Of a stretch of 64,000 nt of DNA, positions 51,307 to 63,600 are shown piece after piece. The notes under the pieces were generated by a model. The model did no database searches, was not told where the DNA came from, and worked only from the letters and a program-made list of their open reading frames with translations. The position numbers and the translations under genes are program-made. Origin of the DNA: Cryptosporidium bovis (Eukaryota > Apicomplexa > Conoidasida > Eucoccidiorida > Cryptosporidiidae); contig VHIT02000025.1 in assembly GCA_009768925.2 (NCBI GenBank), forward strand, positions 149,939-213,938, written 5' to 3'. How positions within the stretch are numbered: position 1 is the first letter of the stretch; each line of letters begins with the position of its first letter.

Positions 51307-52071
51307 TTTTAACTCAATATAAATATCTCAACTAACGAAATAACATTAATTGTATAAAAAAGAAAAGAAAATATATCATTGAGGTACGTCCAGTCACGTT
51401 CCAAAAAACACATTCAGAAGGGGAAAAAAGAATAAAAAGAGAGAAATAGAACTTAGTTCAAAATATCTAAATATTAACACTCTGTTTTAATCAACTTTCC
51501 CAAAAAAGTCTTTACAAATTCACCAGTCTCCATGATTATAGTTATGCATTCAACTTATCCCCTTCCCCCCACATTTTTCCCACACCCGAGCTGAAAATCA
51601 AGCTTTTCCTCGTCTTACAATGACTCCCTTAATGTAGTCTCGCGACTTTGGCCAACTTTAAACCAGCTAGCCACAAAAAAGGCAATAATGTTTGTTGGCA
51701 TTGACCTAAATAAATATCTACGTATACATGCATGTGATCTATAGTAAAGTAGGTATAATCCGCCACAAATGGCGGTCTATATGGTTAAAAATTACGTACC
51801 GGTATTGCCTTATTAATGGTCTGTAAAAAGTTAATAAGGAAACTGATTGTTCTGAAAAGAAAACATTTGATGAGAACTTTACTTACTCTTTCTAAGTTTT
51901 CAAGTTGCTAGTTCTCTTTTACACTCGAACTCACGGAAATTGACGTCGATTTGGTGATTTGTAGTTCATTTCACACTTAAATGGCAACTTGAAATTGGAA
52001 TTCTAATTATAGTTTTACGGGTTAAAAAGGGATTAAATTGTGAATTACCGACAATATAAATTTGAACGGCG
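51307..52071. promoter_or_regulatory. Divergent promoter region with CCGCCA/TGGCGG inverted repeat
   Basis: About 765 bases. CCGCCA-CAAA-TGGCGG at 51760-51775 is a perfect 6+6 inverted repeat, and TGCATG lies at 51729-51734. Both are rare GC-rich words here and likely protein-binding sites for one or both genes. Confidence 0.5.
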
Positions 52072-55000
52072 ATGTTGAGGTCCGATAAGTTTGAGAAATA
52101 TTACAGAAACATATTGCAAAAGCAAGCATGGGGTCATCCTAAACAAGCAAGTATTTGGAGCAAGCTAACTTTAGGATGGTTAGACGAATACATATATAAG
52201 TCCTCAAAAGAGTGCAGCAAGAATCCATCCGACTTCCCGAAGATTCTGGAGTCAGATTCTACAATTTACTGGGCAAACAGATTTGAAGAAGAGATAATGA
52301 GAGTATATAGAAAGAACAATAGAAAGGATAATGGCGATGTGTACAATGTAAACATATTTTTGGTATTATTTAATTTGTTTAGAGGATCCTTGTTAAAGAT
52401 ATTGTTAGGAAAGTTCTTCTGCGAATTACTTGGTATTTTTATTGCCACTATATTAAATAAAAATCTGAATACAATAGAAAAAATATCAAAGTTAGATCCA
52501 AATATAGGTAGTGAATACGAAAATGAGCGTAAAAAGGGGATATTCCTAGCAATATCGATAGGAGTCTTGCAACTTATAATGATTTTAGCCTCGACTCAAC
52601 TTGGATATTATATCTGCCGTCTAACTGTGAGAATTCAGGGGAGTATTACTCATATTATTTACCGTTCATTGTTATATAGAGGAATAAACAGAGTTTACTA
52701 TTTTCCAGAAGCTTCAACAGATAATGAGGATACTACAAGTATTTTTAACAGTATATTGGTAGACATGAATGTTTTAGTTAAAGTAGTAACATCTATTGTT
52801 GACGTGGTAATAATACCTATTAGAATAATTATGGTTATTTCAGTTTTGGCAAAAACCATGGGAGGTTCTACACTAAACAGGCCAGCAATGTATTGCATAA
52901 TATTTATGTCGTTACTTGTGGTCGTATTAGAACTTTATGTTGCTATTTTTAAATGGAATTACTTAATTAAACGTGATGAAAGAATGAATTTAATGGATTT
53001 TATGATCAGAAGGATATCGACGATAAAATTTATGGGTTGGGAAAGTCTATTTTACTGGATAATAAATAGATCAAGAATAGATGAGCTAAAAACACGTAAA
53101 AAATTTATATTGTTTCAATCCATCTCGTCGGTACTTTACTCTACTGGAAACTTAATTACGCAATATGTACTTTTCCGCACTACTGTTGTTTATTCAATAC
53201 TATATAAACTCGATGTTTCTCCTGGAAATATAATTACGTCATATTTTGTTATTGATATGTTCTCTCAACGGCTAGCGGACCTTCCTATATTAATATCAAC
53301 CATTATTGAAGGTAATAATTCAAGAATAAGACTCGAGCCTCTAATTATGCATTTGATTGTTAAAAATATAGAAATTCGAGATAGTCAAAGAGGTAGCAAA
53401 TTGGAAGGCTCTATAGGAGTTGAGGATCATCTAGATCATCAAAACAGTTCATTAGCATTTGAGAGCGTAATGAACACCGAGGATGGTAATTGTTTAGAAG
53501 ACAGTGTCAACTGCTCGGTGAATACTAACATTAATGTCAACATCAATATAGATGACGATCATAACCACTCAAGACTGAGAACTCTAAACGATAATAATGT
53601 TGTGCTAATTAAAAATGTTGAACTTATTAATGAAATTTATGAAGACAGAATTAATATTAACATGTTTCAAGTTGAAAAAAATTGCTTGACTATCATTGAA
53701 GACCATTCTTCCGAACGCTTACTTATTTTTATTCAAACCATACTTGGATACAATGATTTTGGTTGTCAAATTGGACCAAGAATCAACAATTTTAAAGACT
53801 CAATTTTCTACATTAAAGATGCTTTAGAAATGCCTATTTTTTGGTGTCCACATGATCCATGGATACCTTCTGGTACTATAAGATCAATAATATTATGTGG
53901 ATCTCCAATGATAAAAGAACTATATACCAATGTCCTTGGCATATGCGATTTAGGGGAAGATATTTCGACATGGAAGGAAAAAGATCTAAGATTTGTTGAT
54001 AACAAGCAATCCTTAAGTGGTGGTCAGATTGCCAGAATTGGTATTGCAAGGGCTCTCTATAGATATAATATGTTGAAAAAGAGAGACCCTGACTTTAATC
54101 ACTTATTTATTTTGGATAACTGTTTTCGTTCTGTGGACATTCCAGTGGCTGTTCATATTTTGTCAAAACTATTCTCTGGAATTGGTGCAGCTTTAAGGGA
54201 AGCAAATACCATTTTGGTAATATCACCAACTTTGAAGGATATACTGTTGTCAAAGTATGTTGGGTCTTTTTCATGTTCAATTAGGGAATATAAATTCATA
54301 AATGAGGGGATTACTGAGGGTTGTGCTTTCTTTAAAAAATCGGGGTTGGACTTAAACAACTACATCTTTAATATGAGTTGTTATAAGACAAGTAATGATT
54401 TAAACAATAATAATCCAAACATTCACGGAAATATCAATTCTAGAACCAACAATGCACTTCAAGAACAACATAGTACACCTAATTTAAGCTCACCATATTC
54501 ATTATCGTTGGGTGAAGTTGAGTTAAATGATGACCACAGCTCCCAGAATAGCAACTCAAATTCACCAACAAATGGCAATAATGGAAGCGAAACAGACTCT
54601 TTGATTCAAGTTAAATACGTTTCAGAAATCGATTTCTGCAATATTATGCATTCGAAAGAATCGTCTCCCTTATTGGAGAAAATAAGTGATTATGGTTCAG
54701 TCAGTTTTAAGGCATACAAATATTACTTACGTAGTGTAAATAAATTAACCCTAACACTAATTATTATTGGAATTATTGTAACCGTAATTGGAGGAAACAT
54801 AAGCCAATTTAGTCTAACTTATATCTTAAACTTAATATCCGGAACGGAAGACAACTCAAAAGATGATATTCCAGTTAAGGGTGATTCACCTATTAATTTA
54901 GTTCCTTATGGTCCTTCTAGGAATATAGACTTGAGGAAGCACGTTTCTAGATTTGCTTTGGATGGATTTATGAAGCCTCTGAAATTATTTTTGGGAAGTA

Positions 55001-57000
55001 ATTTTAGTCATGATAGTGATAATATTGAATTAGATGTATATAAAATAGTTGAAAGATTTGGTTACTTGTTATTTATTATTATTCTTGGTACACTCGGTGC
55101 ATATGTATTTGAAGGTATAGCTTGTATTCAGGCATGTAAATATTTCCACAATAATTTGTTATATAAGATACTTATTAATTCATCCATCCCGACCTTAATC
55201 AAAATACCAGTTGGTCAAATATTGAATAAATTTTCAACAGATATTATTCTCGTTGACTGGAATACAATGAGAAGTATTGGGAGAGTTTCATGGGGCTTAA
55301 TTTCATTTATTATTAATATTGTTATACTTTCTATTTTGGCTCCGTGGACTCTTCCAATATTTGTTATAATAATGGCTTCAGTAATGTTTAAAATATTCAT
55401 CCCTATGACATCTGCAAGCAGGAATCTTCAAAGATCTAATTTAGTTGCATTCTCACCTCTTTGTTCAATAATGTCATCGACTCTAGAAGGAACAAGAACA
55501 ATATTTTTACTTAAGAATGGTGATCATTTTGAAAGATTTTCATTGAATATATTGGAATATATGCAGAGAATCAGATTTCTGCAACATACTTCATTGATAT
55601 GGTGCAACACAAGAATACAATTATTTATACTTCCTATTTCATTTTTAAACTCCATCATCCGATTTATTTCCCCAATTTCTATTAAATATTTACACGAGAA
55701 GATCCCAAATTCCACTTTTTACTATTACATCAATATTCTCTCACAACCATTAACAATAGCATGGGGAATATCAAAATGTCTTTCCTTGGCAGAAAACGCA
55801 ACCACATTGATGGTTGATTGGATTCAAATGGAAAAAGAAATGTGCAGTGTAGAGAGGATGATCGAACTTGGCGAGCAAATTACACAAAAAGACAAAGAAA
55901 TTAACTACAATTCCCATAAAGATGAAATAATTGAGAGGAAAATACTACTGAGTTTGAACATGAAATCAAACAGGAAAATTCTGTTTATAAAAAAAAATGG
56001 AAACAATGAAATCAAGAGGACATATGAAAATATTTTTGTCTCACTTCTTTCAGGAAATGATTTTTCCAATAAATTACCAATTTTATCCGTTAGAAACGTT
56101 TCTATTGACTATTATATTAGAAATATAGATCCTTTTCCAGATACATCAAAATGTATACTCAAAAACATATCTCTAAATGCTTATAGTGGTGAAGTTATCG
56201 GAATTATTGGTAGAACTGGGTCGGGTAAATCATCTCTATTCAATGCGATTTTAAATATATCACCTATTTTAACTGGATCAATTACCCTTATGGGGCAACA
56301 AATTCACTCAATTCCAAGACATCTCCTTAGAAATTACATTGGAGTTATACCGCAAGTTGTTTGTATTATCCCAAATTGCACTGTAAGAGATATTATTGAT
56401 CCTTTCTTACAATTTAGCGATAACGAAATACAAAGTGTTTTAAAAATATGTGGAATATATAAATACATAAATAACAACTTAAATGGTATATACTCGAAGA
56501 TAATCTTACAAAAAAAAACACCTGTATCTAATTTTTCATCTTCATCAAATTCAGCTTTACATTCAACTTCAAATTCCTACCATAACTCTCAATGTCACTT
56601 TATGAATGAAGAGACAGAAGCATCAAAAATTGAAGGTGTATACAACTACCTTACTGGAAAGAAACGTCATCAAATATATGAAAGTAATTTTAAGCCTTTC
56701 GTTATTTCAGAAATATACTTGAGATACCTGTACACTTGCAGAATTTTACTATACTCTAAAAATTTTAACCTTGTCCTTATTGACGAACCTATTGTTTTTC
56801 AAAATCAGTCTTCAATTGATTCGTCAATTAATGATCAAACACTACAAATTATTGACATTATATCCACTTACTGCTCTCACTGTGCCATTATTACTATTTC
56901 TCACGACATTAACATAATTAGAAAGTGTAAAAGAGTTTACCATTTAATTGATGGTGTTCTAAACGAAATTTCATCTGTTAAATACCCTATATATAATTAG
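52072..57000 (+). CDS. ABCC (MRP)-type full ABC transporter with asymmetric NBDs
   Basis: 1642 residues: TMD1 (~100-420), NBD1 (~515-740), an Asn/Ser-rich linker (~760-870), TMD2 (~895-1270) and NBD2 (~1350-1640). The N-terminal PKQASIWSKLTLGWLDEYI resembles the ABCC entry segment before TMD1. NBD1 has lost its Walker A loop (IIEDHSSERLLIF stands where GxxGxGKS should be), and its Walker B acid is followed by Asn (FILDN), but it keeps a perfect signature LSGGQ near residue 648. NBD2 has an intact Walker A (GRTGSGKSS, ~1380), Walker B (LVLIDEP, ~1567) and H-loop His (ISHD), but its signature is gone (VISEIYLRYLY). One composite ATP site therefore remains complete. Substrate unknown. Confidence 0.92.
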   Translation: MLRSDKFEKYYRNILQKQAWGHPKQASIWSKLTLGWLDEYIYKSSKECSKNPSDFPKILESDSTIYWANRFEEEIMRVYRKNNRKDNGDVYNVNIFLVLFNLFRGSLLKILLGKFFCELLGIFIATILNKNLNTIEKISKLDPNIGSEYENERKKGIFLAISIGVLQLIMILASTQLGYYICRLTVRIQGSITHIIYRSLLYRGINRVYYFPEASTDNEDTTSIFNSILVDMNVLVKVVTSIVDVVIIPIRIIMVISVLAKTMGGSTLNRPAMYCIIFMSLLVVVLELYVAIFKWNYLIKRDERMNLMDFMIRRISTIKFMGWESLFYWIINRSRIDELKTRKKFILFQSISSVLYSTGNLITQYVLFRTTVVYSILYKLDVSPGNIITSYFVIDMFSQRLADLPILISTIIEGNNSRIRLEPLIMHLIVKNIEIRDSQRGSKLEGSIGVEDHLDHQNSSLAFESVMNTEDGNCLEDSVNCSVNTNINVNINIDDDHNHSRLRTLNDNNVVLIKNVELINEIYEDRININMFQVEKNCLTIIEDHSSERLLIFIQTILGYNDFGCQIGPRINNFKDSIFYIKDALEMPIFWCPHDPWIPSGTIRSIILCGSPMIKELYTNVLGICDLGEDISTWKEKDLRFVDNKQSLSGGQIARIGIARALYRYNMLKKRDPDFNHLFILDNCFRSVDIPVAVHILSKLFSGIGAALREANTILVISPTLKDILLSKYVGSFSCSIREYKFINEGITEGCAFFKKSGLDLNNYIFNMSCYKTSNDLNNNNPNIHGNINSRTNNALQEQHSTPNLSSPYSLSLGEVELNDDHSSQNSNSNSPTNGNNGSETDSLIQVKYVSEIDFCNIMHSKESSPLLEKISDYGSVSFKAYKYYLRSVNKLTLTLIIIGIIVTVIGGNISQFSLTYILNLISGTEDNSKDDIPVKGDSPINLVPYGPSRNIDLRKHVSRFALDGFMKPLKLFLGSNFSHDSDNIELDVYKIVERFGYLLFIIILGTLGAYVFEGIACIQACKYFHNNLLYKILINSSIPTLIKIPVGQILNKFSTDIILVDWNTMRSIGRVSWGLISFIINIVILSILAPWTLPIFVIIMASVMFKIFIPMTSASRNLQRSNLVAFSPLCSIMSSTLEGTRTIFLLKNGDHFERFSLNILEYMQRIRFLQHTSLIWCNTRIQLFILPISFLNSIIRFISPISIKYLHEKIPNSTFYYYINILSQPLTIAWGISKCLSLAENATTLMVDWIQMEKEMCSVERMIELGEQITQKDKEINYNSHKDEIIERKILLSLNMKSNRKILFIKKNGNNEIKRTYENIFVSLLSGNDFSNKLPILSVRNVSIDYYIRNIDPFPDTSKCILKNISLNAYSGEVIGIIGRTGSGKSSLFNAILNISPILTGSITLMGQQIHSIPRHLLRNYIGVIPQVVCIIPNCTVRDIIDPFLQFSDNEIQSVLKICGIYKYINNNLNGIYSKIILQKKTPVSNFSSSSNSALHSTSNSYHNSQCHFMNEETEASKIEGVYNYLTGKKRHQIYESNFKPFVISEIYLRYLYTCRILLYSKNFNLVLIDEPIVFQNQSSIDSSINDQTLQIIDIISTYCSHCAIITISHDINIIRKCKRVYHLIDGVLNEISSVKYPIYN

Positions 57001-57798
57001 AAGATCCTACTTACATAAATTTAGGTGAAAAATGCTGGATAAAATTAAGTATTTCAACTCATACCCATTATTTTCCTATGTTATTTACTAATTGTGACAA
57101 CCAATGCGTCTATTGTCACCACACCACGAAATATTTGTAATCTCTTTCCCAGACTCTTTCCCCGCATCAATATTTACTAACCCGTACTAATTTAAGTAAT
57201 CCCAAATTCCCTTCCCCACCCACCTTTTAACATGAATATTAGCAAATTCCCACGGAACGCACTCATATCTCCCCACAAACAGCACACATTTGATTAAATA
57301 TGCAGCTGAGTACAGACTGAAACATAGTATATACTAAGTATAATCACTGTCACAAAAAAACAGATTTGAAACAACAAAATATAGTACAAACTTTTTCCTG
57401 TTTGTTTTTAATTACAGAAATTACAGCACTTCATCTTCCAGCGCCATACACTATGGTCTAAACTTTTAGCGCCAGTTTTATTAAGTTCAAATAGTTGGCG
57501 GTAACAGCTTAACATGCAATAATAAAGGAGCGAAAGAAAAGTATATTTAGATTAAAATGTAATTAAGGAATAAGAGCAAAGAATAATGATTTAAAATTGG
57601 ATATAAACAAATTATTACTTGTTTTATATATCTATTTTACTTGTTCACTGCAAATATTGCCGTGTGAATTTAACAAGAGTGGAAAGACTATTAAACTCAA
57701 AGCTAGTTTTGAAGGTGAATATTTTTTGTGAGAAAAGGAGCGGAGTATGAAAAGAAAAGTCAAAAACTGAACTACATTGATGTGTTTACAGCAGTAAG
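57001..57798. promoter_or_regulatory. Intergenic region with GCGCC and TTGGCGGTAA elements
   Basis: About 800 bases before the secreted-protein gene. AGCGCC occurs at 57440 and 57469, and TTGGCGGTAA at 57495-57504, roughly 300 bases before the ATG. The last is the same element seen upstream of the ITFG1 and LRR genes. No RNA gene was seen. Confidence 0.45.
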
Positions 57799-60150
57799 AT
57801 GAGATATAACGGTTGTTGTGCTCCATTACTTGTGTTGATATCAGTAGTGTTATTCAAAGCATTGAACTTTGATTCGGTAATTTGTACTGAAAATGCTGAT
57901 TTAAGGAAGATCACAAAAAAGGAGAGTGGAGTCAGTGCTGATGTTTGTCAATGGAGGCTATTTTATCAATTTTCGCTCATGTCAACAAGTAGAGTGAAGC
58001 TTTTGCCTCTGGAAAAGCCTAAATCTTTTATAGGTGGGGAAAATAAAAAGGATCTATTTAAATCTTGTTTCAGAGGAATAAGGGAATTACTCAAAAAACA
58101 ATGGAATAGTTATGAAGGTATGAGACATTACAGAAATAGCGATTTAAAAGAAAACTTAATAAGAATTGGTAAAGAAAAATTAATATCTGCACCAAAAACA
58201 AAAGAGCAGGGTAAATCAATATTTGAAGATGTAAAATATTTTTGCATCTACGTTACAAGCAGGTATTTCGAATTGGTAAAAGAGTCTAATAACACAGTTG
58301 AGTTGCTGAATGTCTTATGCTCAAAACCAACAAGGAAGATGACAAGATTAATGTTACCAATAGATGTTAGATTTAGAGGTGAAAATATATTATCTGAATT
58401 GGAAGAAAAGGATCAAAGAAGAATCGAGGAGGAGGAAAAGAGTAGGGAGGATCTTGAGAAGCAGAAAAGAGGTGAATTAGTCCCAAAAGAAGGAGTTATA
58501 CCTATACATGAAACACTAGAGAGACATTCAAAGAGCAATCCGCTATTAGAGATATCTCAATACATTGAAAATAAAAGTTTTTACGAGAATTGGATGGACA
58601 GAGACAAGATATTTGCAAATAAGGTAAAGAACTTTCCAAATTCCAAGGAAATCATGTTACACAGAGCAATGTTTGGAGTAACTGAAGGTGGGAAGAGCCG
58701 CAATTATAAGAGCAACGACGCTTACATCTCACAATCAAATAGTGGTGCTAAATCAGATTTCAACTTCACTCTCCCAGAAAACTGGGAGGAAATTCAAAAC
58801 AAAACCCTGGATATTATGCATCACTCAAAGAGTGAAAATAGAGTATTTGACCATAAATACAAAATTCCACAGCAAAAAGCGACAATAGATAGAAATAATG
58901 ATTATATAAAAAACAATGAGCCTCATTCAAAGGATCAATATGATATACTAAAATCAGAAGAAAAAGAACTTGGAATAGGATTGTTGAAAGATGAGAAGAA
59001 AGTGGAAAGTTTAACTAGACCCAGTATACCCAGGGGTTCAACATTGTACTATAAAGGGTCAAGAGATCCATATATTATGAATTCAGAGGGGAGAGGCGTG
59101 AACATACCTTTTTCCTCAAAGGATGATGATTTAAGAAAGAATTACGAGAAACACTTTTATAAACTCGGACCTGGTGGGGAGTTGAATGTTAGAAATCCCG
59201 ATCTCTTAGTACCTTTAGATGAGGTTTATGATATCCCAAGTATATTCAGAAGAAGTCACAGTGATCTAAACACTACGGAATCTCTAGAAATACCTCAAAG
59301 AATGCCTCGTGGTCCTCTTGGATTTGACCAATTTGGATTACTAAATATTCCTTCTAGGGAAAGAACAAAAAAAGAAATAGAATATCGTATATACTCTACA
59401 AAAAATAAGTTCATTGATGATGGAAACAAATTAATGAAACCACTAAATGTTGAATATCCTTCTAATTCGAGGGTTTTGTACGTCAATTTGCCAGGACTGA
59501 GGGAATACATATCTGGATATGACTTGAATCCGGAATTAGGAAGATTAGAAATGGAGGTAAAAGAATATAATGAAAATAACGAGCTCAATAAGATACTCAG
59601 GGACTTCTTAAAGTCTATAGAAGCTAAAAAAAGGAATAGATTTGGTTATATAAAATCTGGCCAAATTAAAAGAAAGATTGATAGAAGGGCAAACAGTTTC
59701 TACGATAATAGAATTCCCAAAAGCAGTGATCTAAAAGTAAGTACCATTGGGTTTGCTCCACTAAAGAACACTGATACGGGGAGCAACTTCGTTACCAGGA
59801 AAATAATGGTAAATTTTGAAGAGCAGGATGAGGATGAAAGCGGTATTAGTGGAGAATATGAACACCAATTAAGTGAATTAAAACCAAAATTTGAAAAGGG
59901 AACAATTAGTGGAAAAACAACTTCCCATGTTTCAGGAGTTTCTGACTTTGGGTCTACGGGTTTCAAAAAGTGTGTGGATGAAGATAATGTCGCGGAAAAC
60001 GACCACGAAGAAAGTGAGGATCAAAGTAATGCTACGGAAGGCAGAAGAACGGTACGTTTTCAGGTCCCTGAAAATGAGAAGAAGCAAACAAAAAGATACG
60101 TTTCACCGCCACCTGAACCGGTGAGCGAAGAATCTGAAAATGATGATTAG
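57799..60150 (+). CDS. Large secreted charged protein of unknown function
   Basis: 783 residues with a signal peptide (MRYNGCCAPLLVLISVVLFKALNF, cleavage probably before residue 35). A first block (~45-205) of normal composition contains paired Cys and aromatic residues (VCQWRLFYQFSLMSTSRVKLLP, LFKSCFRGIRELLKKQW, YFCIYVTSRYFELV, LLNVLCSKPTRKMTRLMLP) and could be a small helical domain. The remainder is highly charged and mostly disordered, with a Lys/Glu coiled stretch near 200-225 and an acidic C-terminus. I recognise no family. It resembles the lineage-specific secreted proteins common in Cryptosporidium (inference). Confidence 0.85.
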   Translation: MRYNGCCAPLLVLISVVLFKALNFDSVICTENADLRKITKKESGVSADVCQWRLFYQFSLMSTSRVKLLPLEKPKSFIGGENKKDLFKSCFRGIRELLKKQWNSYEGMRHYRNSDLKENLIRIGKEKLISAPKTKEQGKSIFEDVKYFCIYVTSRYFELVKESNNTVELLNVLCSKPTRKMTRLMLPIDVRFRGENILSELEEKDQRRIEEEEKSREDLEKQKRGELVPKEGVIPIHETLERHSKSNPLLEISQYIENKSFYENWMDRDKIFANKVKNFPNSKEIMLHRAMFGVTEGGKSRNYKSNDAYISQSNSGAKSDFNFTLPENWEEIQNKTLDIMHHSKSENRVFDHKYKIPQQKATIDRNNDYIKNNEPHSKDQYDILKSEEKELGIGLLKDEKKVESLTRPSIPRGSTLYYKGSRDPYIMNSEGRGVNIPFSSKDDDLRKNYEKHFYKLGPGGELNVRNPDLLVPLDEVYDIPSIFRRSHSDLNTTESLEIPQRMPRGPLGFDQFGLLNIPSRERTKKEIEYRIYSTKNKFIDDGNKLMKPLNVEYPSNSRVLYVNLPGLREYISGYDLNPELGRLEMEVKEYNENNELNKILRDFLKSIEAKKRNRFGYIKSGQIKRKIDRRANSFYDNRIPKSSDLKVSTIGFAPLKNTDTGSNFVTRKIMVNFEEQDEDESGISGEYEHQLSELKPKFEKGTISGKTTSHVSGVSDFGSTGFKKCVDEDNVAENDHEESEDQSNATEGRRTVRFQVPENEKKQTKRYVSPPPEPVSEESENDD

Positions 60151-60619
60151 AGTGGGAATAGAATATAATTCATTATTATTTGTTAAGACTTTTGATATAT
60201 ATAACAACACTCTGTTTGTCCTTTTTTTTGCGTGGTTTAGGCGTTATAATTTATTTTATAGTTGAAAGCAATAAAGAACAATTGTTTTATCACATTCGTC
60301 CAAAATTAGAATTAAACGTTTATTTGTCGTGAAGTAGCATTAACAAACTCAAATTAGTGTTCTTTTATTCTGTTTAGTTTATTTATTAGCTAATTGATAA
60401 GGGGTGACTTGACTTTGGTTTTTTTATATTTTGCCATTACACACATTAAGGTAGCTGGGTGTGTAAATGTATCAAAAAAATCGAAAGAATAATTAATTTG
60501 GATTAAATAATATATAATTTCTACAAAGAGACTGTTTCATACCAGTTTTCTTCTTGTTTTTTTACTGGAAATGTTATTTTACTAATCTGCCTATAATATA
60601 CTTCTTATATAAAGCAAAG
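60151..60619. other. Intergenic region between two secreted-protein genes
   Basis: About 470 AT-rich bases. It should contain the promoter for the gene at 60620. No motif stands out and no RNA gene was seen. Confidence 0.4.
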
Positions 60620-63600
60620 ATGACGAAAAGTAAATTGCTCGAATTTAGCTTTTGCTTAGTATTCATTTTTATTAAGGCTTTAACTTGTTTTGACAATAAT
60701 TATATTGATGTAACTAATGTAAATAAAAATAATCCAAAATTAGTTATCAGTTATCCGGAGTATACAGGTCTTGACCCTGAAAGTTACGAAATAAATTCTG
60801 AAACATTACTAAAAGATTATATAACTGCTTGTGAAAGCAAACTAAAAAATCTATTTGGACTGGAATCAGACAATGTTTCTGTAATCGTAAATGGATTTGA
60901 ACTGAACAAAGACGAGCTTTCCTATCCTGTTGAAAGTTTTATAGTCTCGAGAAATGAAGACATAAGAGTGAATATAGAGATAAAAACAATTGGATCTTTC
61001 GTTGAAGGAAAAGAAAAGGATAAGATTGAATTACAAAATAGATTAATTGAGAGTAAACAAGGACATTTAGATGAAAGTCATAATTTAGTTGATTCTGACA
61101 TTGAAAAGGAAGGAATACTAATATTGAGATTCGTTTCTTATAACAATGAGGAACTACTATCGAGTAAAGTTCCAGCTTCATTGACAGTGAAGAGAAAATT
61201 CCCAGTAACAAACAGAGATTTGCTTGTTTTAATAAGTGAAATAGCTTCTCCATCCGAATTTTTAGTTGAGTCAATTTCTACCTCCAAGAATGAAAATGTT
61301 AATTTGCTTGATTACATTAATGAAGCAAATCAAGATAATAATTCAGAAGTTAAGAGTGGAGATCTGTTATTCATTAAGCTGAGTGAAATAGGTGAGTATA
61401 AAGAGAAAATGCCTCTTGAAAGTGGGATTATACCCGTGAGAATTGTATTTTCTAACAGAAATATTGCAAATCAAATGTTTAGATTCGAGGATAATACAAA
61501 AATGAGTGAAGTGATGAGAAATATATTTTCAATCAAAGACCCAGAGACAGGAAAAAATTTAAGTAGTAATTACAATAATATACTAGTACAAAATGAAGAG
61601 GGAATGACGATAGACACTAATAGCGAAGACGAGTTGAAAAACCAAATACCATCTGGACAAACTATATCGGAAAGCAGACCACTTGTATTTTTTTTGACTG
61701 TACTTACTTCAAAATTGACGGAGGACAACTATGCAAACAATGAATATCAAGATCAAGACCAAGACCAAGACCAGGATAAATTAAGTGAAGTATTCGACAC
61801 AAACAATGTAATTGAAGATGAAGCATTTAAAACAAGTGCAAGATTCTTGGGTGAAAACAATGAAAAAGTAGGGTTTCCGGAAATACTATTTGTCCACGAT
61901 GAGAGTGGTTTTGAGGTAAAACTTAAAAATGATCCGACATTCACAACTTTTGCTTCACTATATTCACAAGCACAATTAATATGGAGTACAATAAATTTTG
62001 AGTCCAAGGAAAAAAATTGCCTTTTGATATCAAAAAGAAGCAGTATAGAAGAAGAACTTCTTGACCCAAATAAACATGAGACACTAATTACATCACATAA
62101 TTATTATAATGGTATGAAATTAATAATGATAAATCCAAAAAGAATCAATGTAACAGTTAGGATTTATATTAACAAAGGGAACGATGAATTAGAATTCTCT
62201 AAAAGACTTGGTGTGAATGTTCCAGAGATCATTTCAGTAAAGGATTTCCTAATGGAGTTGAATAAGAAACACGGATCTGTGTTATCTAGATATCTTATAA
62301 TAGGACTGCAAAGGAAGATTGATGATGACAATTTGGTTGAATATCTTTCTGATCCAAAAGTGCCTTCCACAATCACGTATTTGAGTTTTACGGAGACTGA
62401 TCTTTCGGGACACTATGTATTATTAGAGGTTGAAAGAGTTAAGAAAATCGATATATTATTATTGTTACCATTTGAAGTATCTGGAGAGGAAATAACCGAG
62501 AGTGTAGATGAAGATTCACATGCAGAAGCAAATAAAGGTGCTGTTGTTGAATATAAATTAACTATACTTTCAAACACAAGTGTGAAGGATTTAGTGAACA
62601 ATATCATCAGGAAAAAAATCCTAAAAAAAATCCCTTTCGAGAATGTTTATATAAAAGATAACAATACGAAAGATTATTTAAAGAGTGACTACATAATAGG
62701 ATACCACGTTTTTTCAACAACTCAAAATGAAAATGGCGATGATGGTGTCAACAAGTCAAAAATTAGGAAAGGAGAGAAAAATAACAAAAGCACAATGGTA
62801 TTTGAGATTTCAGTATTAAAATATATGGAATTAAATATATCATTTTACTATCCACAGGGAGATGGATATAGTAATGAGAATTTGCATATAAGAACCAAAA
62901 GAAACAAAACTATCAAAAAGCTTAAGGAAATGATTCTCTCAAAGGGGGTAAAAAAGAGGTTACTAGATGAAAACTTGAAAATAGGTGTTGGATCTGGGTA
63001 TGATTTAGGAAATTATGAATTTAACAGGGTAGTTTATAGTGTGTTAAATGACAACACAAAGCTGGTGGATTCTGGAATAAGTCCAACTGACGACAATGTG
63101 AGAGTATATGTAATAGAGGACAAGACAGAAAATAAGGTAACAGTAGATGATGGATTAGGTTTTGGTGGTTTGATGATAAATAAAATGGGTGAAGGTGAAA
63201 AAAAACGAGTGTCTATTTTAGATAGAATAAAACAATATAAAGGGACAGTGTTAGAAGTTCCACTCTCATTAGAAAACTGTCCATTAAATACTCTTCTGGA
63301 AAAAAGATGGTTTGTTGTTCCAATGACACTAGATATTCCTATAGGAGAACTAAAGATGATAATAGATGAAGTAGCGACGTTAAAGGGAGTTGAATTTAGT
63401 TTGTTTGCGGAAACTGGAAGAGGAAGGTTGGAATTAGATCAGATATTGGAAAGCTGCTCAAGTTTAGGTATAACTGAAATTGGTCTCTTAAATGCAGTAT
63501 GTCACCCGGAAACTGACTTAAACACTGATGAAGGGGGGTTGGAAAAGACTTTAATACAGGCAATAGTGGAGGATAGATGCATATTTGGTGATTCAAAAGC

